64,000 nucleotides of DNA from Rhizobium gallicum bv. gallicum R602sp (GCF_000816845.1 NZ_CP006880.1:372001-436000); one strand, 5' to 3'. Positions 25,310-34,238 are shown, counted from the first letter of the stretch. Notes: generated from the letters alone by a model not told the origin. Numbers and translations are program-made.

Positions 25310-26335
25310 ATGAAGAACCTTTCCCTATTGCGGCATGCCCTGCTGGGCGGCGTCTTCGCTCTCGCCAGTGGCGCCGGTGCCATGGCAGCCGAACTGAACA
25401 TCTACACGACGCGCGAGCCCGGACTGATCCAGCCGCTTCTTGACGCCTTCACCACCTCGAGCGGCATCAAGGTCAACACCGTCTTCCTGAAAGACGGTCT
25501 TGCCGAGCGCGTTGCCTCGGAAGGGGAAAGTTCTCCTGCGGATGTCCTCATGACGGTCGATGTCGGCAATCTTGCCGACTTGGCAGACAAGGGCCTGACG
25601 CAGCCGGTCGAATCGGATGCGCTGAAGGCCGCCGTGCCGGAAAACCTGCGCGACCCGGCCAACAACTGGTTTGCCCTGTCGATGCGCGCCCGCGTCCTCT
25701 ACGCCGCGAAGGACCTCGATCTCGCGAGCTTCAACTACGAGGACCTGGCTGATCCGAAATGGAAGGGAAAGGTCTGCATCCGGTCCGGCCAGCATCCTTA
25801 CAATACGGCTCTTTTCGCCGATTACATCGCGCATCACGGCGCCGAGGCGGCGGAAACATGGCTCGCCGGTGTCAAGGAAAACCTCGCCCGCAAGGCGGGC
25901 GGTGGTGACCGCGATGTGGCCAAGGACATCCTTGGCGGCATTTGCGACATCGGCATTGCCAACTCCTATTACGTCGGCCTGATGCGCTCCGGCAAGGGCG
26001 GCGAGGAGCAGGTTGCCTGGGGCAATACGATCAAGGTCATCCTGCCGACGTTCGAGGACGGCGGCACGCAGGTCAACATCAGCGGCGCGGCCGTCGCAAA
26101 ACACGCCCCGAACAAGGATGAGGCCGTGAAGCTCCTGGAATACCTGGTTTCCGACGAGGCCCAGAAGCTCTATGCGGAGGCGAACTACGAGTATCCGATC
26201 AAGGCCGGCGCGGCCATCGATCCGATCATTGCTTCGTTTGGCGGACTCAAGGTCGATCCCGTGCGGTTGACGGAAATCGTCAAGCTTCGCAAGCAGGCAA
26301 GCGAGCTGGCCGAGAAGGTCGGCTTCGACAACTGA
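25310..26335 (+). CDS. ferric-iron ABC transporter substrate-binding protein (FbpA/FutA-like)
   Basis: A 341-residue periplasmic protein that would bind ferric iron. Seen: signal peptide of about 26 residues ending AGAMA before AELNIYTTREP, the latter being the typical FbpA/FutA mature start; KVCIRSGQHPYN; and GICDIGIANSYYVGLM with paired tyrosines of the iron site. The start at 25310 has GGAGG nine bases upstream; the longer open frame from 25241 would bury the signal peptide. It lies between its ATPase and permease genes. Confidence 0.92.
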   Translation: MKNLSLLRHALLGGVFALASGAGAMAAELNIYTTREPGLIQPLLDAFTTSSGIKVNTVFLKDGLAERVASEGESSPADVLMTVDVGNLADLADKGLTQPVESDALKAAVPENLRDPANNWFALSMRARVLYAAKDLDLASFNYEDLADPKWKGKVCIRSGQHPYNTALFADYIAHHGAEAAETWLAGVKENLARKAGGGDRDVAKDILGGICDIGIANSYYVGLMRSGKGGEEQVAWGNTIKVILPTFEDGGTQVNISGAAVAKHAPNKDEAVKLLEYLVSDEAQKLYAEANYEYPIKAGAAIDPIIASFGGLKVDPVRLTEIVKLRKQASELAEKVGFDN

Positions 26336-26377
26336 TGGACGAATCGGGCGCGGCGCCGCCGCGCCCGATGACCGCCG

Positions 26378-28054
26378 ATGTCGCATGTCGATCTGCGCCC
26401 TTCCCCAATGCTGAAGGCTGTCCGGCGCCGCTCCGGGCGGGTGTGGTTGCTTGCGTCCGTATTGATCGCGGCGCCAGTGGCCACTCCCGTCCTCGCCCTC
26501 CTGTGGCAGGCCCTTCAGGGATCGAACGGGCTCTGGCCGCACCTTCTCGCCTATGTACTGCCGCAAGCCTTCCTACAGACTGGAATGCTGCTTGTCGGCG
26601 TCGGCGTCCTTGTCACGCTGCTTGGCACCTCGACGGCCTGGCTCGTCACCGCCTATGATTTCCCCGGCCGCAGGCTGCTCGAATGGGCGCTGCTCCTCCC
26701 GCTCGCGATGCCGACCTACATCATCGCCTACGCCTATCTTGATCTTCTCCACCCGATCGGCTGGGTCCAGGGCGCGATCAGAGCGGCCCTCGGCTATGCG
26801 AGCCCCCGCGACTTCCGCCTTCCCGAGATCCGCTCGATGGCCGGCTGCATCGTGTTGCTCAGCTTCGTGCTTTATCCGTATGTCTATCTCACCACGCGGG
26901 CGATGTTCTTTACCCAGGCCGCCAATCTGGTCGAGGTCTCGCGCACGCTCGGAACCGGGCGTGGCCGTGTCTTCTGGCGGGTCGCATTGCCGCTGGCGCG
27001 GCCGGCGATCGCCGTCGGCGTCAGCCTGGCGCTGATGGAGGCACTGAACGATATCGGCGCCTCGGAATTCCTCGGCGTGAAGACGCTAACCGTCTCGGTC
27101 TATACGACATGGGTAACGCGGTCCGACCTGCCGGGCGCGGCGCAGATCGCAGTCGCGATGCTGTTATTGGTGGTCGCGCTCGTCACGATCGAGCGTTGGG
27201 CACGCCGCCGCCAGCGCTATTGGTCGAGTGCACAAAGGGCGCGGAGCTTCACGCCGCATCGTCTTGGGAGCGTTTCAGGTCTGGCTGCATTTGCGCTCGG
27301 CCTCATACCCGTGTTGATCGGGTTCATCGCACCTGCAAGCTACCTTGCCGTCGAGGCGTGGAAACGCTTCCGATTCGCCGGGCTATCACCTCGGCTTTTG
27401 TCGGAAACGTTCAACACCGTGACCCTGTCGGCGATGGCAACGCTCGCCATCCTCCTCTTCGGCCTAGTCATCGCCTATGCGGCGCGCTCGCTTCCCGGCC
27501 GCCTCACGGCGGCGTTGCAGCGGATTTCCACAGTCGGCTATGCGATGCCCGGAACGGTATTGGCCATCGGGATATTGGTGCCGGTTGCCGCGCTCGACCG
27601 GATGATTGACCAGACTGCGCTCGCATGGCTGGGCATGCCAACCGGCCTGCTCTTGATCGGGTCCGGCGCCGCGCTCGGCTATGCCTATGTCACGCGCTTC
27701 CTGGCGATTTCGGTCGGTTCGGTCGAAGCGGGCTTCAGCCGCATTCCACGCTCATTCGATCACGCCGCGCGTAGCCTCGGCCAGAATGTGACCGGGACAT
27801 TCCGGCATATTCATCTGCCGCTTTCGAAACCTTCGCTCGTCGCCGCGGGCTTGCTCGTGTTCGTCGACTGTATGAAGGAACTGCCGGCCACGCTCCTCTT
27901 GAGGCCGCTCAATTTCGAGACCTTGGCGACGCATCTTTACGGCGAGGCGGCCCGCGGAACCTATGAGGAAGCGTCGATCGCAGCACTTGCCATCGTTCTC
28001 GTTGGCACCTTGCCGGTCATCGTACTCGCCCGGATCGGGCGGTGGAAATCCTGA
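26378..28054 (+). CDS. ferric-iron ABC transporter permease, two fused domains (FbpB-like)
   Basis: A 558-residue inner-membrane protein with about twelve hydrophobic segments, formed by two tandem permease domains. Seen: two EAA-type loops, one around VEVSRTLGTGRGRVFWRVALP (first half, quoted in part) and one around FDHAARSLGQNVTGTFRHI (second half), as in FbpB/AfuB. It would carry iron delivered by the binding protein encoded just upstream. The start at 26378 lacks a strong ribosome binding site; an ATG at 26408 is an alternative. Its stop is followed by transposase debris, so the operon ends here. Confidence 0.92.
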   Translation: MSHVDLRPSPMLKAVRRRSGRVWLLASVLIAAPVATPVLALLWQALQGSNGLWPHLLAYVLPQAFLQTGMLLVGVGVLVTLLGTSTAWLVTAYDFPGRRLLEWALLLPLAMPTYIIAYAYLDLLHPIGWVQGAIRAALGYASPRDFRLPEIRSMAGCIVLLSFVLYPYVYLTTRAMFFTQAANLVEVSRTLGTGRGRVFWRVALPLARPAIAVGVSLALMEALNDIGASEFLGVKTLTVSVYTTWVTRSDLPGAAQIAVAMLLLVVALVTIERWARRRQRYWSSAQRARSFTPHRLGSVSGLAAFALGLIPVLIGFIAPASYLAVEAWKRFRFAGLSPRLLSETFNTVTLSAMATLAILLFGLVIAYAARSLPGRLTAALQRISTVGYAMPGTVLAIGILVPVAALDRMIDQTALAWLGMPTGLLLIGSGAALGYAYVTRFLAISVGSVEAGFSRIPRSFDHAARSLGQNVTGTFRHIHLPLSKPSLVAAGLLVFVDCMKELPATLLLRPLNFETLATHLYGEAARGTYEEASIAALAIVLVGTLPVIVLARIGRWKS

Positions 28055-28109
28055 AAGGGAAGCCGTGAAGCCGAGCGGGAACGGTTTTGCGACTCCCGTT
28101 TGACGGCAA

Positions 28110-28300
28110 CCACCGCGGAACCCGAGTGCAGCCGCGAGTTCACGGGAATGGTCCGTCATTGTCTGTTCCCGGCTCGCATAATCGGCGACCGCTTCGACCG
28201 GGATATCGAGCTGCTCAGCCATGAAGGATACCAGCTCTTCCGGAAGAGCTGCGGAGCGGTTAAGGACCTGCGCCGTGTCGGCCGGCGTATCGAGCGAATC
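28110..28300 (-). pseudogene. N-terminal fragment of a Tn3-family transposase (DUF4158-like)
   Basis: On the minus strand the frame reads ALPEELVSFMAEQLDIPVEA then VADYASREQTMTDHSRELAA and LGFR, the opening domain of Tn3-type transposases. It breaks off after about 65 residues, and the catalytic part is absent. It lies between the iron permease and the cyclase fusion gene, pointing to past transposition. Confidence 0.6.
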
Positions 28301-28327
28301 CGCCGAAGAAACCGAAACCGTTCCTTG

Positions 28328-29710
28328 TCAGTCGAGCCCGATCCACAGGCATCCGTCTTGTATTCGACAGGGGTATACCGTCAGCCTGGTGGGATTTTTC
28401 GAGATGTCGCCTGTGTGTTCATAGCCCGGCGCAGTACCATCCTGCTGCAACTGCGCCCAGTTCCTGATTTCGCCCGAAAAAAGATCGAAACAGCTTTGAT
28501 GCCAACGGCAGACGAGGCCGTGATCACTGGTGATCGTGCTCTCCGTATGTGGGAGATTGAGCGTCTTCACCTCGGCAGGTTTTCGACGTTCGTAGAACGG
28601 CAGATGAAGATGCGGGCAGGCGTTGTTGAAGGCGCAGTAGCTGTCGGTTCCGCGAACGACGACGATATCGTAGTCCTCGAAATCGAGAATCCTTCGTTCG
28701 TGGGGCTGAAGCTCGTCCACGGGGAATGCGCGGACCCACCTCCTGCCGGCATGACGGATGGTTTCGCGGGGTTGCCTGGCGTTCAGTTCAGCGTCGCATT
28801 CGGGCTTGAGCCTGATGACTTCGAACAGGCTCGTACGTTCGCAGGAACCCCTCAGGCGTACCCTGACAAAATCGCCGACCTCCACCTTGTCGGCGACCTG
28901 GCCGTAAAGCGCCTCGGAAATCAGCAGTCGTGTCCCCGCATCCTTGTTTGCGGCTTCGATCCGGCTGGCTAGGTTCACGACGTTCCCGACTGCCGTGAGG
29001 CGTTGGTTCCCGCCGAAGCCCAATGTGCCAATGACGGCCTCGCCATAATGGAGACCGATACGAATATCGAATTCGATGCCGTACATGGAGGCAAAGAACG
29101 GCTTCAGGCGATCGACTGTGGCAACGGTCTGAATCGCCGCGTTGACGGCTCGAAGCGGAGCGTCCCGCTGATCGTCCATTCCGAAGATTGCCATCAGCCC
29201 ATCGCCGATGAGATTGTCGATGAACCCGCCATTCCGCTCTATGATGTCGCCAACCTGGGCGAAGTAGCGATTGAGTAGATACATCACATCATAGGGCGAA
29301 AGCTGCTCGGACAGTTTCGTGAAATCGGCGACATCGCTGAAGAAAACCGCAACCTGTTTCGACTCGCCGGAACGCGTCTCGGCAGAACTGAGAAGCTGGC
29401 TGGTTATTATTAAGTCGGTCTCATCCAGCACCAGGCGTCGGACGCGAAGCTCGCCCTCCGGCTTGAGCTGACAGGCCAGCCGGACCTCATCCGCCAGCCT
29501 CAGCCGTTCCGCCATCAAGCTCTCGTCTCGGTTCCGGTTCGGGCAACCCTTAACACCGTCCAGAACCCAGACGCGGCAGGTCGAGCATTTCGCCCGGCCG
29601 CCGCAGGCATGGGCAAACGGCACACCCGACCTCAAAGCAGCCTCGAGCAAGGTCTCGCCGGTGGCAACCTCGAAGTTCATCTGGTCAGGTAGAGCGGTTA
29701 CTTTGATCAT
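28328..29710 (-). CDS. fusion protein: 2Fe-2S ferredoxin - class III nucleotide cyclase - Rieske domain
   Basis: About 460 residues. Seen in order: a ferredoxin domain (1-100) with Cys36-x5-Cys42-x2-Cys45 and Cys80; a class III adenylate/guanylate cyclase domain (about 115-300) with metal Asp126 in FFSDVADFT and Asp170 in IGDGLMAIFG, Thr239, and the Asn246/Arg250 pair in VVNLASR; a Rieske domain (about 325-460) with Cys365-x-His367 and Cys401-x2-His404. The usual purine-selecting Lys three residues before IGD is Asn166-Leu-Ile here (Asn in DNLIGD). No membrane segment, so cytoplasmic. The start at 29710 fits the ferredoxin fold; the open frame extends to 29785. Redox state sensed by two clusters probably controls cyclic-nucleotide synthesis (inference). 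Confidence 0.88.
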   Translation of the reverse strand: MIKVTALPDQMNFEVATGETLLEAALRSGVPFAHACGGRAKCSTCRVWVLDGVKGCPNRNRDESLMAERLRLADEVRLACQLKPEGELRVRRLVLDETDLIITSQLLSSAETRSGESKQVAVFFSDVADFTKLSEQLSPYDVMYLLNRYFAQVGDIIERNGGFIDNLIGDGLMAIFGMDDQRDAPLRAVNAAIQTVATVDRLKPFFASMYGIEFDIRIGLHYGEAVIGTLGFGGNQRLTAVGNVVNLASRIEAANKDAGTRLLISEALYGQVADKVEVGDFVRVRLRGSCERTSLFEVIRLKPECDAELNARQPRETIRHAGRRWVRAFPVDELQPHERRILDFEDYDIVVVRGTDSYCAFNNACPHLHLPFYERRKPAEVKTLNLPHTESTITSDHGLVCRWHQSCFDLFSGEIRNWAQLQQDGTAPGYEHTGDISKNPTRLTVYPCRIQDGCLWIGLD

Positions 29711-30174
29711 GGTCCATGAACACGGCTCGCGCCACGTCAGTTTAGCACGATACGGCGCAGGCAATCGACTCTGAACTCGGTTCACGAGATGGAATTGTTC
29801 CCGACCGTTCCGTCAGCAACGAGCTAGCATTCACAACCCCGCAATGCTTTGTTCAGGGTTTGCTGTTGCTGCTTCCTAAAGGCTGCGGGCAGCGACCAGC
29901 ATGTCCGCAATTCCACACTTTCATCGTTTCGACCTAGCTTCGCTGCTGCCGCAACCTCACCGGTGGCGCCGGCTGGGCAGACCGCAAGGAGCCGCAACTC
30001 ATCACCCTGACCTTTGAGTCGAGGAGGTTGACGGCCGTGGCATGAACCTGATCTGTTCCTTGCCGGGCAAGGTTTTGCTTTCGCCGTGCAGTCTGCGCAG
30101 GTTCTGGTGTTGTCGAGGGTAATGATCCCGCGTTCAGCGTCATCCAAAAGCGCACCAAGCTCCCCAGTGTTCAA
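29711..30174. other. intergenic region without a supportable gene
   Basis: About 460 bases between the cyclase fusion and the TetR gene, both on the minus strand. A 116-codon frame exists but looks unlike a protein (Cys/Arg-rich, no recognisable domain). The promoter of the cyclase fusion should lie here. Confidence 0.4.
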
Positions 30175-30762
30175 TCAGGCCGAGGAAGCCCCTGCACGCG
30201 GACGACCAGCGAGGACGCCAATCGCGTCCTTTCCAGCGAGCAAAATGCGATCCGACATTTCTTTATCGACCGCCCGTGCCAGCTGGAGCGTCCCGATCAG
30301 GGTCGCAAAAATCGCGCATGCCACATCTTCCTTTGCTTCCACATCTGCCGGAAGCGCGTTGGCGAGCAGAAGCACAAGAGTGCGGGACTGTTCGGCGTAC
30401 ATGGCGCGCGTCTCCTCAGACTGCCGCGCAAGCTCCGGCAGCAGCGCTGCGGATGCGCAACCCTGTCCCGCATTGTCCCTGTGTTCGTGCGAGAGGTAGA
30501 TGTCGATCAGGCGATCGAGCCCCCCTTGGTCCAGCACGTCGCGCAGCCACACAGCCTGCCTGCTCAGGGCGTCCGAAATAGTTTCCCGAACGAGATCGGC
30601 CTTCGAGGGAAAGTGGGGATAGAAGGCGCCATTCGTCAGGCCGGCATCCTTCATAATCGTCGCGAGGCCCGAGCCAGCAATTCCGTCTGTGCGGAACCGC
30701 TCGACAGCAACGTCCATGATCCTGCGGCGTGATGTGTCTTTTCGGCCCTTTTCATATCGCAT
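30175..30762 (-). CDS. TetR/AcrR-family transcriptional regulator
   Basis: A 195-residue repressor. Seen: N-terminal helix-turn-helix RRRIMDVAVERFRTDGIAGS followed by LATIMKDAGLTNGAFYPHFPSKADLV, the classical TetR DNA-binding signature, and a helical C-terminal ligand domain with GCASAALLPELARQ, seen in TetR regulators that accompany oxidoreductases. It is divergent from the SDR gene with a palindromic region between, so it most likely represses itself and that gene. The inducer is unknown. Confidence 0.9.
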   Translation of the reverse strand: MRYEKGRKDTSRRRIMDVAVERFRTDGIAGSGLATIMKDAGLTNGAFYPHFPSKADLVRETISDALSRQAVWLRDVLDQGGLDRLIDIYLSHEHRDNAGQGCASAALLPELARQSEETRAMYAEQSRTLVLLLANALPADVEAKEDVACAIFATLIGTLQLARAVDKEMSDRILLAGKDAIGVLAGRPRAGASSA

Positions 30763-30785
30763 AACGCGTCTCTCAAATCTCTATT

Positions 30786-30822
30786 GCATTATGATCATAA
30801 TACTATTAAATGAGCGTAATGC
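30786..30822. promoter_or_regulatory. candidate TetR operator with nested inverted repeats
   Basis: The perfect palindrome ATTATGATCATAAT (30788-30801) lies inside a wider pair GCATTA (30786-30791) and TAATGC (30817-30822), in the 108-base divergent region between the TetR and SDR genes. Confidence 0.55.
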
Positions 30823-30870
30823 AACTGTCTCTGGAGCCAAAATCCGGGACGTTCACCTAAGGGAAGAAAA

Positions 30871-31677
30871 ATGGACGCCGTAAGAACTGCAATCGTGACC
30901 GGGGCATCCTCCGGCATCGGCTACGCCACCTCTGAAGGTCTCGCCCGCGCGGGGTTCCGTGTTTTCGGGACGAGCCGGAAAATCGTAAGCGATGGTCCCA
31001 AGGGAGTTACGATGCTGGCGTGCGACGTGACCGACGAGGCGTCCGTCTCGGCGCTGGTCGCGGACGTGATATCACGGGCGGGGAAGATCGACCTTCTCGT
31101 CAACAATGCCGGCATCGGAATGTTCGGCGGCGCAGAGGAGTCCTCAATCGCGCAGTCGCAGGCCCTTTTCAACGTCAATGTTTTCGGAGTTATGCGAATG
31201 ACGAACGCCGTTCTACCGGTGATGAAACGCCAAGGCGGCGGCCGCATTCTCAACATAGGCTCCATCCTCGGCGTCATCCCGGCGCCGTACTCGGCCCATT
31301 ACTCCGCCGCCAAACACGCGATCGAGGGCTATTCGGAGTCGCTCGATCACGAGGTCCGAGCCTTCAATATCCGCGTTTCCGTCATCGAGCCGGCATACGT
31401 GCGGACAGTCTTCGATCAAAACGGCATGGAGCCCGACCAGCAGAAAGCCGAATACGATCAGGCGCGCGCGACAGTCGCCGCATTGCTACGGGATGTCATG
31501 CCCAAGGCCGACTTGCCGGATGTCATCGTCAAGGTAATCATCAAAGCCGTCAACGATCAGGTTCCGCGCCGACGCTACACCGCGGGCAATGCGGCGCGCA
31601 TGGTGAGCTTGCTGCGTCGGTTCGCAACCGCCGGCATGTTTGACAAGACCCTGCGCAAGCAGTTTCGCATCGCGTAG
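30871..31677 (+). CDS. short-chain dehydrogenase/reductase (SDR)
   Basis: A 268-residue classical SDR. Seen: cofactor motif TGASSGIG near residue 10, NNAGIG, and the active-site Ser in NIGSILG followed by Tyr-x3-Lys in YSAAKHAIEGYSES. TSRK following the second strand suggests NADP preference. The C-terminal half is longer than minimal SDRs and of the type often annotated as oxidoreductase acting on lipid or xenobiotic alcohols. The substrate cannot be told. It is divergently transcribed from the TetR regulator and probably induced when that repressor binds its ligand. Confidence 0.88.
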   Translation: MDAVRTAIVTGASSGIGYATSEGLARAGFRVFGTSRKIVSDGPKGVTMLACDVTDEASVSALVADVISRAGKIDLLVNNAGIGMFGGAEESSIAQSQALFNVNVFGVMRMTNAVLPVMKRQGGGRILNIGSILGVIPAPYSAHYSAAKHAIEGYSESLDHEVRAFNIRVSVIEPAYVRTVFDQNGMEPDQQKAEYDQARATVAALLRDVMPKADLPDVIVKVIIKAVNDQVPRRRYTAGNAARMVSLLRRFATAGMFDKTLRKQFRIA

Positions 31678-32040
31678 CCAAGCAAAAATACATGAACTTA
31701 AGGAGCTTAAAAGTGCTCCTGCAAGATCAGCGCTCCGGTTGACCGTTCGATTCGGTTCAAGACCCCAATCATCCTCGACGAGGTAGGCCATCCGACGACA
31801 GAAGCTCGCCCGAAGCCAGATTGAGGACGTGCCCGCTGAAATCCGACGCTAAGCAATGTGCAAGGTCGGCCTAAGGGCGCTTGGCATCCGACCGCATATT
31901 GACGAAAGCAGCGCGGCAGGTGGTCGTTGATCATGCCGGCCACTGGCATCCGTGCATGGGCGGCCTTCGTATCGAGAGAGATGACGAGGATCGATAAAAC
32001 GGTGAGTTTTACCTCAAGGGTCCCGTCATCCCCGTCCAGA
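31678..32040. other. intergenic region without a recognisable gene
   Basis: About 360 bases between the SDR gene and the YcaC-like pseudogene. Open frames are short and resemble no protein I recognise. Confidence 0.4.
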
Positions 32041-32680
32041 TCAGCCCGTGGTCTTTGGCACCGGAATGTTAAGCAGCTGCTGCTCCCACAGACACGCGAT
32101 GCCTCCGCCAGCCGCGTGCTGCCCGAGCACTTCCGTCATCTTGCCCGCTTTTTCGATACGGGCCAGTCGCGCTGCCACTCGGATGCCAGCGCCAACCAGG
32201 CATCATGTTCGCGCCGGCCGCGATCATGCGCTGGATCGGCACCTCGTGGGCCTCGACTGACGTGCCGCCCGACGCGTCGGTGATGACCGTGACATCCCAG
32301 GCTTCGCCGAGGCCTGGATTATCGGCATCGCGACGCAGATCTCGGTCCACAGGCCGGCAATGATCAGCTGCTTGGCCCGTCGCCTTCACCGCATCCACCA
32401 CCTTCTGGTCCTCCCAGGTGTTGATGAACGTCCGGTCGATCACCTCCTGGCCGGGAAAGACCTCGGTAATCTGCGGGAAGAGGAGACCGCCCCGCGCCGC
32501 GACCACTTGGTCAGGATGGTGGGGACGCCGAAGAGCTTGGCAGCCTTCGCCAGGGCGGTCGAATTGTTGACCACCATCTGCGGTTCGTGGCTGTTCAGGT
32601 TCGCAAGCTGGTAGGGCTGGTGGTCGATCAAAACGAGTACCGAATCTTCGGGACGAAGAAGCTTTGTTGCGGCGCAGCGC
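32041..32680 (-). pseudogene. broken YcaC-like isochorismatase-family cysteine hydrolase
   Basis: Pieces in different frames together spell a YcaC-type hydrolase: LLRPEDSVLVLIDHQPYQLA, MVVNNSTALAKAAKLFGVPT, GLLFPQITEVFPGQEVIDRT, INTWEDQKVVDAVKATG, WDVTVITDASGGTSVEAHE and the end GIACLWEQQLL. At least two frameshifts separate them (after VPTILTKW and after VKATG), the segment with the catalytic Cys (normally LWTEVC) is in another frame, and no start codon precedes the first piece. The gene is therefore dead. The terminal TGA is at 32041-32043. Confidence 0.8.
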
Positions 32681-32783
32681 TCTGCGGAGGCGGTGCTGAC
32701 ACGAGATCAACGCATGGTCTGGTTCGACGGACTTGTGCCCGAAGAGCAAATCCTGCGGCCGCCGCCGGCAGGGACCTTCCGGG

Positions 32784-33917
32784 TCAAACGTCACTCGGGC
32801 GCTCCAGCCCAGCCGATGCTGGCGGTCTAAGCGCCAGTCGCAGCTGCGGCGCCACTCCAGAGGTCTGCAGTTCCAATGATGACAGCGTGACGCCGAGCAG
32901 GCGGATTCCCCTGCGCGGCGGAAAGATCGGCGCGAGAAGCAGGTCGACCATTTCCTCGAGGTCGCCGATCGTTTGCAAAGGTGCCGTAACCGTCTTGCTG
33001 CGGGTGATCTGGCTGAAGTCGGCATACTTGACCTTGAGCGTCACGGTCTTGGCGCCGATTTCATTGGCCTCGCAATAGCTCCAGACTTTCTCGATCAGCG
33101 GCTGAAGGCCTTCGCGTGCCGGCTCAAAGGAGTGAATATCCTCGGAGAACGTGTCTTCCGCGCCGACGGATTTCCGCACCCGGTCCGGCTTGACCTGGCG
33201 ATTGTCGATGCCGCGGGCAATTCCATAGAAATATGGCCCAGACTTCCCGAAATGTTCGACGAGGAATTCGAGCGTCCTCTCCTTGAGGTCGGCGCCCGTC
33301 TCGATTCCAAGCCGGTGCATCTTCTCGGCCGTCGCCGGTCCGACGCCATGGAACTTCTTGATGGGGAGTTGCTCGACGAAGGCCGGCCCGTTCTTGGGGG
33401 TGATGACGAACTGGCCGTCCGGCTTGTTCTGGCCGGATGCCATCTTGGCCAGGAACTTGTTGTAGGAAATGCCCGCTGACGCGGTGAGCCCTGACGTCGC
33501 TTTGATCTTCGCCCGTATTTCCGCGGCGATCTCGGTGGCGATTTCCATGCTCTTCAGGTTTTCGGTGACGTCGAGATAGGCCTCATCGAGTGACAGCGGC
33601 TCGATCATCGGCGTGTATTCGGCAAAGATCGCGCGGATCTGCAGCGAAACCGCCTTATAGACGTCAAAGCGCGGCCTGACGAAGATGAGATCGGGGCATT
33701 TGCGCTTTGCGGTCACGGAAGGCATCGCCGAATGAACGCCGAACTTTCGCGCCTCGTAGCTGGCGGCCGCCACCACGCCGCGGGCGGCAGGATGGCCGAC
33801 GGCAACCGGCAGGCCCCGCAGCTCGCGATTGTCGCGCTGTTCGACCGATGCGTAGAAGGCATCCATGTCCACATGCACGATTTTGCGCGGGCGCTCACTG
33901 CCTTTGTCGTTTGTCAT
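32784..33917 (-). CDS. dinB: DNA polymerase IV (Y-family, DinB)
   Basis: A 377-residue translesion polymerase. Seen: HVDMDAFYASVEQRDN with the first metal Asp residues, a GVVAAASYEARKFGVHSAMP finger region, the catalytic SLDEAYLDV, helix-hairpin-helix FHGVGPATAEKMHRLGI and the little-finger domain to the C-terminus. A canonical C-terminal clamp-binding motif was not clearly seen. Its start lies 3 bp from the stop of an upstream small Cys-containing ORF. In alphaproteobacteria dinB-type genes are often extra copies on plasmids. It is probably damage-inducible, though no LexA box was identified. Confidence 0.93.
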   Translation of the reverse strand: MTNDKGSERPRKIVHVDMDAFYASVEQRDNRELRGLPVAVGHPAARGVVAAASYEARKFGVHSAMPSVTAKRKCPDLIFVRPRFDVYKAVSLQIRAIFAEYTPMIEPLSLDEAYLDVTENLKSMEIATEIAAEIRAKIKATSGLTASAGISYNKFLAKMASGQNKPDGQFVITPKNGPAFVEQLPIKKFHGVGPATAEKMHRLGIETGADLKERTLEFLVEHFGKSGPYFYGIARGIDNRQVKPDRVRKSVGAEDTFSEDIHSFEPAREGLQPLIEKVWSYCEANEIGAKTVTLKVKYADFSQITRSKTVTAPLQTIGDLEEMVDLLLAPIFPPRRGIRLLGVTLSSLELQTSGVAPQLRLALRPPASAGLERPSDV

Positions 33918-33920
33918 GGC

Positions 33921-34238
33921 CTAGTTTCCATCAGGACCATCGGTGTCGCCAAGAGATGGGAAGTGCGCGCCACATTTGTCACCCTCCGGCGTTTGCATCC
34001 GCTCGCAGCCCATCGCCATGCGGCGGCGGATCACAGCGAAGGTCATGCTGGCGCCAAACGCTTTCACCAACAGATTGCGCTCAAGCGCGCAATCGCGATG
34101 ACATGGGCGACAGATGAATTCAATGATCGGCTCCCGATGATCTTTCAGTGTCGGACCCAGATCGTTCTCAGCTGCCGTCGGTGCATGTTCAAAAACCATT
34201 CCTGGCATGGACTTGAATCCGTTCACGGAATTCTCCAA
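33921..34238 (-). CDS. small Cys-rich protein upstream of dinB, function unknown
   Basis: 105 codons ending 3 bp before dinB on the same strand. Seen: FEHAPTAAENDLGPTLKDHR followed by EFICRPCHRDCALERN and, later, MGCERM and DKCGAHFP; the C-x2-C-x3-C cluster with further Cys suggests a zinc-binding fold. Start may be the ATG at 34238 or one of the internal ATGs about 10 codons on. The tight spacing to dinB argues for co-transcription. I do not recognise a named family, and no function is assigned. Confidence 0.5.
   Translation of the reverse strand: MENSVNGFKSMPGMVFEHAPTAAENDLGPTLKDHREPIIEFICRPCHRDCALERNLLVKAFGASMTFAVIRRRMAMGCERMQTPEGDKCGAHFPSLGDTDGPDGN

Noticed and set aside
25325..26566. 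413-codon minus-strand frame over the iron-binding protein gene
   Set aside because: Antisense shadow of a well-supported FbpA-like gene.
29824..30174. 116-codon minus-strand frame between the TetR and cyclase genes
   Set aside because: No recognisable fold and a biased composition; treated as intergenic.
32069..33025. 318-codon minus-strand frame
   Set aside because: It spans fragments of the YcaC-like pseudogene and the end of dinB in a different frame; it is not a protein gene.
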